Shown in pieces: positions 31,728 through 33,984 of a DNA stretch of 33,984 nucleotides. Position 1 is the first letter of the stretch. The number at the start of each line of letters is the position of its first letter. The position numbers were made by a program, and so were the translations under genes. This stretch comes from Lachnospiraceae bacterium. GTDB taxonomy: Bacteria > Bacillota > Clostridia > Lachnospirales > Lachnospiraceae. The stretch is taken from NCBI GenBank assembly GCA_017455435.1, contig JAFTAU010000078.1, positions 1-33,984 of the forward strand, read 5' to 3'. A model generated the notes under the pieces. The model was not told the DNA's origin. It saw nothing but the letters and a program-made list of their open reading frames with translations, and searched no databases.

Positions 31728-32927
31728 TCAATTGGTGTAGTTGTCAAAATATCCCTGAATCAGAACAACGGGTGTGCCCTTGTCGCCGGAACCGCTGGTC
31801 AGGTCGCAGAGCGAACCGATGAGGTCTGTGAGCTGGCGCGGCGTGGTGCCCTCGGAAGCCATGTTGCCGACGAGATTCGTGTCTTTCGACTTTATGCTCT
31901 CGGAAATGGCCTGTTTCAGAGCGTCGCCGGACAGATGAGCAAAGTCGTTATCCGCAAGGTATTTGAGCTTCAGTTCGTTGGGAGTGCCGATCAGTCCGTC
32001 GGTAAAAGCCGGCGAAACCACAGGATCTGCCAGCTCCCATATTTTGCCCTGAGGGTCCTTGAAAGCGCCGTCGCCGTAAATCATAACCTCTACGTGCTTT
32101 CCGGTGGCGTCCGCCAGTTTTTTCTGAATGGTCTCCACCAGCGGGCGGCACTCCCTGGGGAAAAGCTTTACGGTGTCCTCGGTGGCCTTATTTGACCCGA
32201 GCAGACCGTATTTTTCGTTAAAGCCGCTGCCGTTGACCGGAGATGTCATGATGTTGTCGAGACCGCAGACCACCCTTGCTCCCGCGTTTTCGAGGATTCT
32301 CTTAGTACGGATACGCGTGTGAATGTCGCAGTTTATGACGCTGTCGGTGTAATTGAGAATGGTCTCGGCCCGGTTTGCGAATACTATCTCGACCTCCGCG
32401 CCGCTTTCCCTGACCAGATCTCCGTAATATTTAACATAGTCAACACCTGTGAAACGGTGCTTGTTCTCGCCGAAGAGACGGCGGTACTGTTCCAGCGAAA
32501 GCACGTCCGAATAAGGATTAACGCCGGCTTCGTCTATCTTGTCGATGCTGACGAGCTCGTTTCCGACCTCATCGGAAGGGTAACTGAGCATAAGAACCAC
32601 CTTCTTGCAGCCCTTGGCGATGCCGCGCAGGCAGATGGCGAAACGGTTGCGGGAAAGGATGGGGAAGATGACGCCCACCGTGCCGCCGCCGAGTTTTTCA
32701 CGGACGTCCGCGGCGATATCGTCGACGGTACAATAATTGCCCTGAGCTCTGGCCACTACAGACTCTGTAACCGCCACGACGTCTCTGTCTCTGAGTTCAA
32801 ATCCCTCAAAGTCAGCCGCCCCAAGAACACTGTCCGTAACTATAGCGGCGAGATCGTCGCCCTGTCTGATAATGGGGCAGCGGATTCCTCTCGAAACCGT
32901 GCCTACTCTTCTTTCGTATTCTGACAT
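31728..32927 (-). CDS. Coenzyme F420-0:L-glutamate ligase family (CofE-like) protein
   Basis: The 399-residue protein is recognised from I-R-C-P-I-I-R-Q-G-D-D-L, the R-D-R-D-V-V-A-V-T-E-S-V-V-A-R-A-Q-G segment and the central N-Y-T-D-S-V-I-N-C-D-I-H-T-R-I-R-T-K-R-I-L run. I place the start at 32927 because GGAGG lies eight bases before it; 34 further codons are open upstream but fall in the leader. The protein is longer than archaeal CofE (about 250). The long form occurs in many Clostridia that are not known to make F420, where its function is not established. No other F420 gene is present here. It appears to be a single-gene transcript with its own promoter and terminator. Confidence 0.8.
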   Translation of the reverse strand: MSEYERRVGTVSRGIRCPIIRQGDDLAAIVTDSVLGAADFEGFELRDRDVVAVTESVVARAQGNYCTVDDIAADVREKLGGGTVGVIFPILSRNRFAICLRGIAKGCKKVVLMLSYPSDEVGNELVSIDKIDEAGVNPYSDVLSLEQYRRLFGENKHRFTGVDYVKYYGDLVRESGAEVEIVFANRAETILNYTDSVINCDIHTRIRTKRILENAGARVVCGLDNIMTSPVNGSGFNEKYGLLGSNKATEDTVKLFPRECRPLVETIQKKLADATGKHVEVMIYGDGAFKDPQGKIWELADPVVSPAFTDGLIGTPNELKLKYLADNDFAHLSGDALKQAISESIKSKDTNLVGNMASEGTTPRQLTDLIGSLCDLTSGSGDKGTPVVLIQGYFDNYTN

Positions 32928-32948
32928 TTTAATGCCTCCATGTAAAAA

Positions 32949-33007
32949 ACTAAAAGGCGCTTCCCGCCGAAAAACGCGGCTGAGCGGAATCGCCGTGACG
33001 CTTTTAG
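32949..33007 (-). other. Structured 5' leader of the CofE-like gene
   Basis: In the leader RNA, CTAAAAGCG near the start can pair with CGCCTTTTAG near the end, with one bulge. Alternatively, GGCGATTCC in the middle can pair with GGGAAGCGCC, using the same CGCC. Two exclusive folds are therefore possible upstream of the ribosome binding site. I do not recognise a riboswitch class. Confidence 0.3.
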
Positions 33008-33036
33008 AATATACTCCAACCTTCTGCAAAAATCAA
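33008..33036 (-). promoter_or_regulatory. Promoter of the CofE-like gene
   Basis: TTGATT (33031-33036) and TATATT (33008-33013) on the minus strand are exactly 17 bases apart. Transcription should start near 33001, leaving a leader of about 75 nt. Confidence 0.6.
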
Positions 33037-33082
33037 GGCGAAGGTGGAATTAGATATCATTTGGAAATAACAGTGATTTTCT

Positions 33083-33113
33083 TTGACTTTTCCGCTATTA
33101 GTTGTGCTATAAT
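33083..33113 (+). promoter_or_regulatory. Extended -10 promoter of the MFS-like gene
   Basis: TGCTATAAT (33105-33113) is a perfect extended -10. TTGACT lies upstream at 33083-33088 with a 19-base spacer, long but tolerable with an extended -10. The start site would be near 33120 and the leader about 70 nt. Confidence 0.65.
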
Positions 33114-33125
33114 TTTTCCGCGATA

Positions 33126-33188
33126 ATGACGGTTAGGAATATAAGATTAATAATATGAAAGGCACAGCCGCCGTCATCTGATTTTTTT
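33126..33188 (+). promoter_or_regulatory. Terminator-like dyad in the MFS-gene leader
   Basis: ATGACGG (33126-33132) can pair with CCGTCAT (33171-33177), and a small GGC-ACA-GCC hairpin (33161-33169) can form between them. The right arm is followed by CTGATTTTTTTG, a T run that ends three bases before the start codon. This could act as an attenuator, or sequester the start. The 38-base loop makes it a weak terminator. Confidence 0.3.
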
Positions 33189-33191
33189 GTT

Positions 33192-33984
33192 ATGACAGAA
33201 AATTGTGATGAACAAAAAATTCAACGATTTATAAAAATATATCCGTGGTATGCGGGTCTTTCCGCAGACCTTCTTTTCTGGATAGCGATAGACTCGCTAT
33301 TTTTTACTGTAGTCAGAAATCTGTCGCACGCCCAGCTTGTTTCACTGACTTCCGTTTCAGTTATCGGCGGAATCCTGCTGCAGGCGCCCGTTCTCTTTGT
33401 TATCAAAAAAGCCGGAAACACGGCGGCGGTCCGTATCGGCACCGCGTTACTGCTGATTTCGAGCCTGTTTATGGCTTTCGGAAATAATTATTACCTGATA
33501 GCTGTCGGAAAAGTACTATACGAAGTGGCGTTTACTTTCAAAAATATGAACAGCGCCATGCTCGAAAACAACCTTACTCTTGTAGGAAAATCGGACGAAT
33601 TTATTAAATACAGGACAAAGGCGAACACCATTTATGCCGTTGTCACAATGCTCATTTCATTTGTGGCGGGATTTATGTTTAATATCAACAGTTTCCTGCC
33701 TGTCATGTCCGCGAGCTTTTTCTGCGCAGTGACTTTTGCGCTTTCGTTCTTTATGAGAGATTATTCCGAAAAAGGCGGCAAGACAGCGCGGGCCGGCAAA
33801 ACGAAAAAAAACGACGGCGAAAAAATTCACTATACAAAGACTATCATCCTCATTCTGCTTTCTTTCGGGCTGTTTTACCCCATTGCCAATTCGGGACAGT
33901 CAAACGGAAAACTGCTCATACAGGATGTTCTGCTTGAAAATACCGGCGTGGACGCCACATCGCTGATACTCAGCGGAGTGCTCG
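33192..33984 (+). CDS. MFS-like integral membrane protein, N-terminal part, runs off the window
   Basis: An open frame of 264 codons begins at ATG 33192 and continues past the window end. No other start codon lies between this ATG and the in-frame TGA at 33156. The product begins M-T-E-N-C-D-E-Q-K-I and has about six hydrophobic helices, including W-Y-A-G-L-S-A-D-L-L-F-W and I-G-T-A-L-L-L-I-S-S-L-F-M-A-F. A positively charged loop (K-K-A-G-N-T-A-A-V-R) and a lysine-rich central loop near residue 210 fit a major facilitator with two six-helix halves. Substrate unknown. No good ribosome binding site is visible; a T7 run precedes the ATG. Confidence 0.7.
   Translation, partial: MTENCDEQKIQRFIKIYPWYAGLSADLLFWIAIDSLFFTVVRNLSHAQLVSLTSVSVIGGILLQAPVLFVIKKAGNTAAVRIGTALLLISSLFMAFGNNYYLIAVGKVLYEVAFTFKNMNSAMLENNLTLVGKSDEFIKYRTKANTIYAVVTMLISFVAGFMFNINSFLPVMSASFFCAVTFALSFFMRDYSEKGGKTARAGKTKKNDGEKIHYTKTIILILLSFGLFYPIANSGQSNGKLLIQDVLLENTGVDATSLILSGVL

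Overview
The window looks like a chromosomal segment of an anaerobic Bacillota, most likely class Clostridia. The support is strong GGAGG-type ribosome binding sites, lipobox-containing binding proteins and glycosidases, a CUT1 sugar ABC transporter with no ATPase gene beside it, EtfB-type electron transfer, and a huge surface protein ending in one membrane helix plus a lysine tail. No phylogenetic marker is present, so this placement is inference.

From 21450 down to the left edge, almost everything lies on the minus strand and reads as one tightly packed catabolic operon. In order of transcription it encodes: a cytosolic alpha/alpha-barrel (glycosidase- or epimerase-like) protein; a sugar-binding lipoprotein and two permeases; two GH43-like lipoproteins; a metallo-beta-lactamase-fold hydrolase; a short-chain dehydrogenase; an FrdA-like flavoprotein; an IlvD/Edd dehydratase; FdrA; a DUF1116 protein; a KDPG aldolase; a KDG-type PfkB kinase; then a 320-bp repeat-filled gap; an acetate-kinase-family protein; a DUF2877 protein; and the first ten codons of an etfB gene. 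A divergent regulator (21549-22661), with a LacI-type sensor but a C-terminal LuxR-like helix-turn-helix, probably controls it.

The simplest reading is glycan cleavage outside the cell, import, then oxidation of an aldose through lactone, aldonate and 2-keto-3-deoxyaldonate. The unusual part is the trio FdrA/DUF1116/DUF2877. In Escherichia coli the homologous AllF/AllG/AllH form a transcarbamylase that splits oxalurate by phosphorolysis into oxamate and carbamoyl phosphate, which carbamate kinase then uses. Here the kinase is instead a divergent acetate-kinase homologue, and the genes sit among sugar-acid enzymes. Oxalurate is isosteric with an acylpyruvate (2,4-diketo-3-deoxyaldonate) and oxamate with pyruvate. 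I therefore propose that this operon encodes phosphorolytic cleavage of an acylpyruvate to pyruvate plus a hydroxyacyl phosphate, conserved as ATP. The hydroxyacid could then be oxidised by an ETF-coupled dehydrogenase encoded beyond the window. This is a hypothesis.

The right part holds a 2,300-residue surface protein with four InlB B-repeats and about fourteen copies of a strand motif I do not recognise. It is followed by a consensus plus-strand promoter leading straight into two terminators (possible small RNA), an AT-rich AAA/DUF4143 ATPase that looks acquired, a noncoding stretch with a possible IS21-like remnant, a CofE-like (F420 ligase family) protein, and the start of a divergent MFS-like membrane protein. 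I saw no tRNA, rRNA or CRISPR array.
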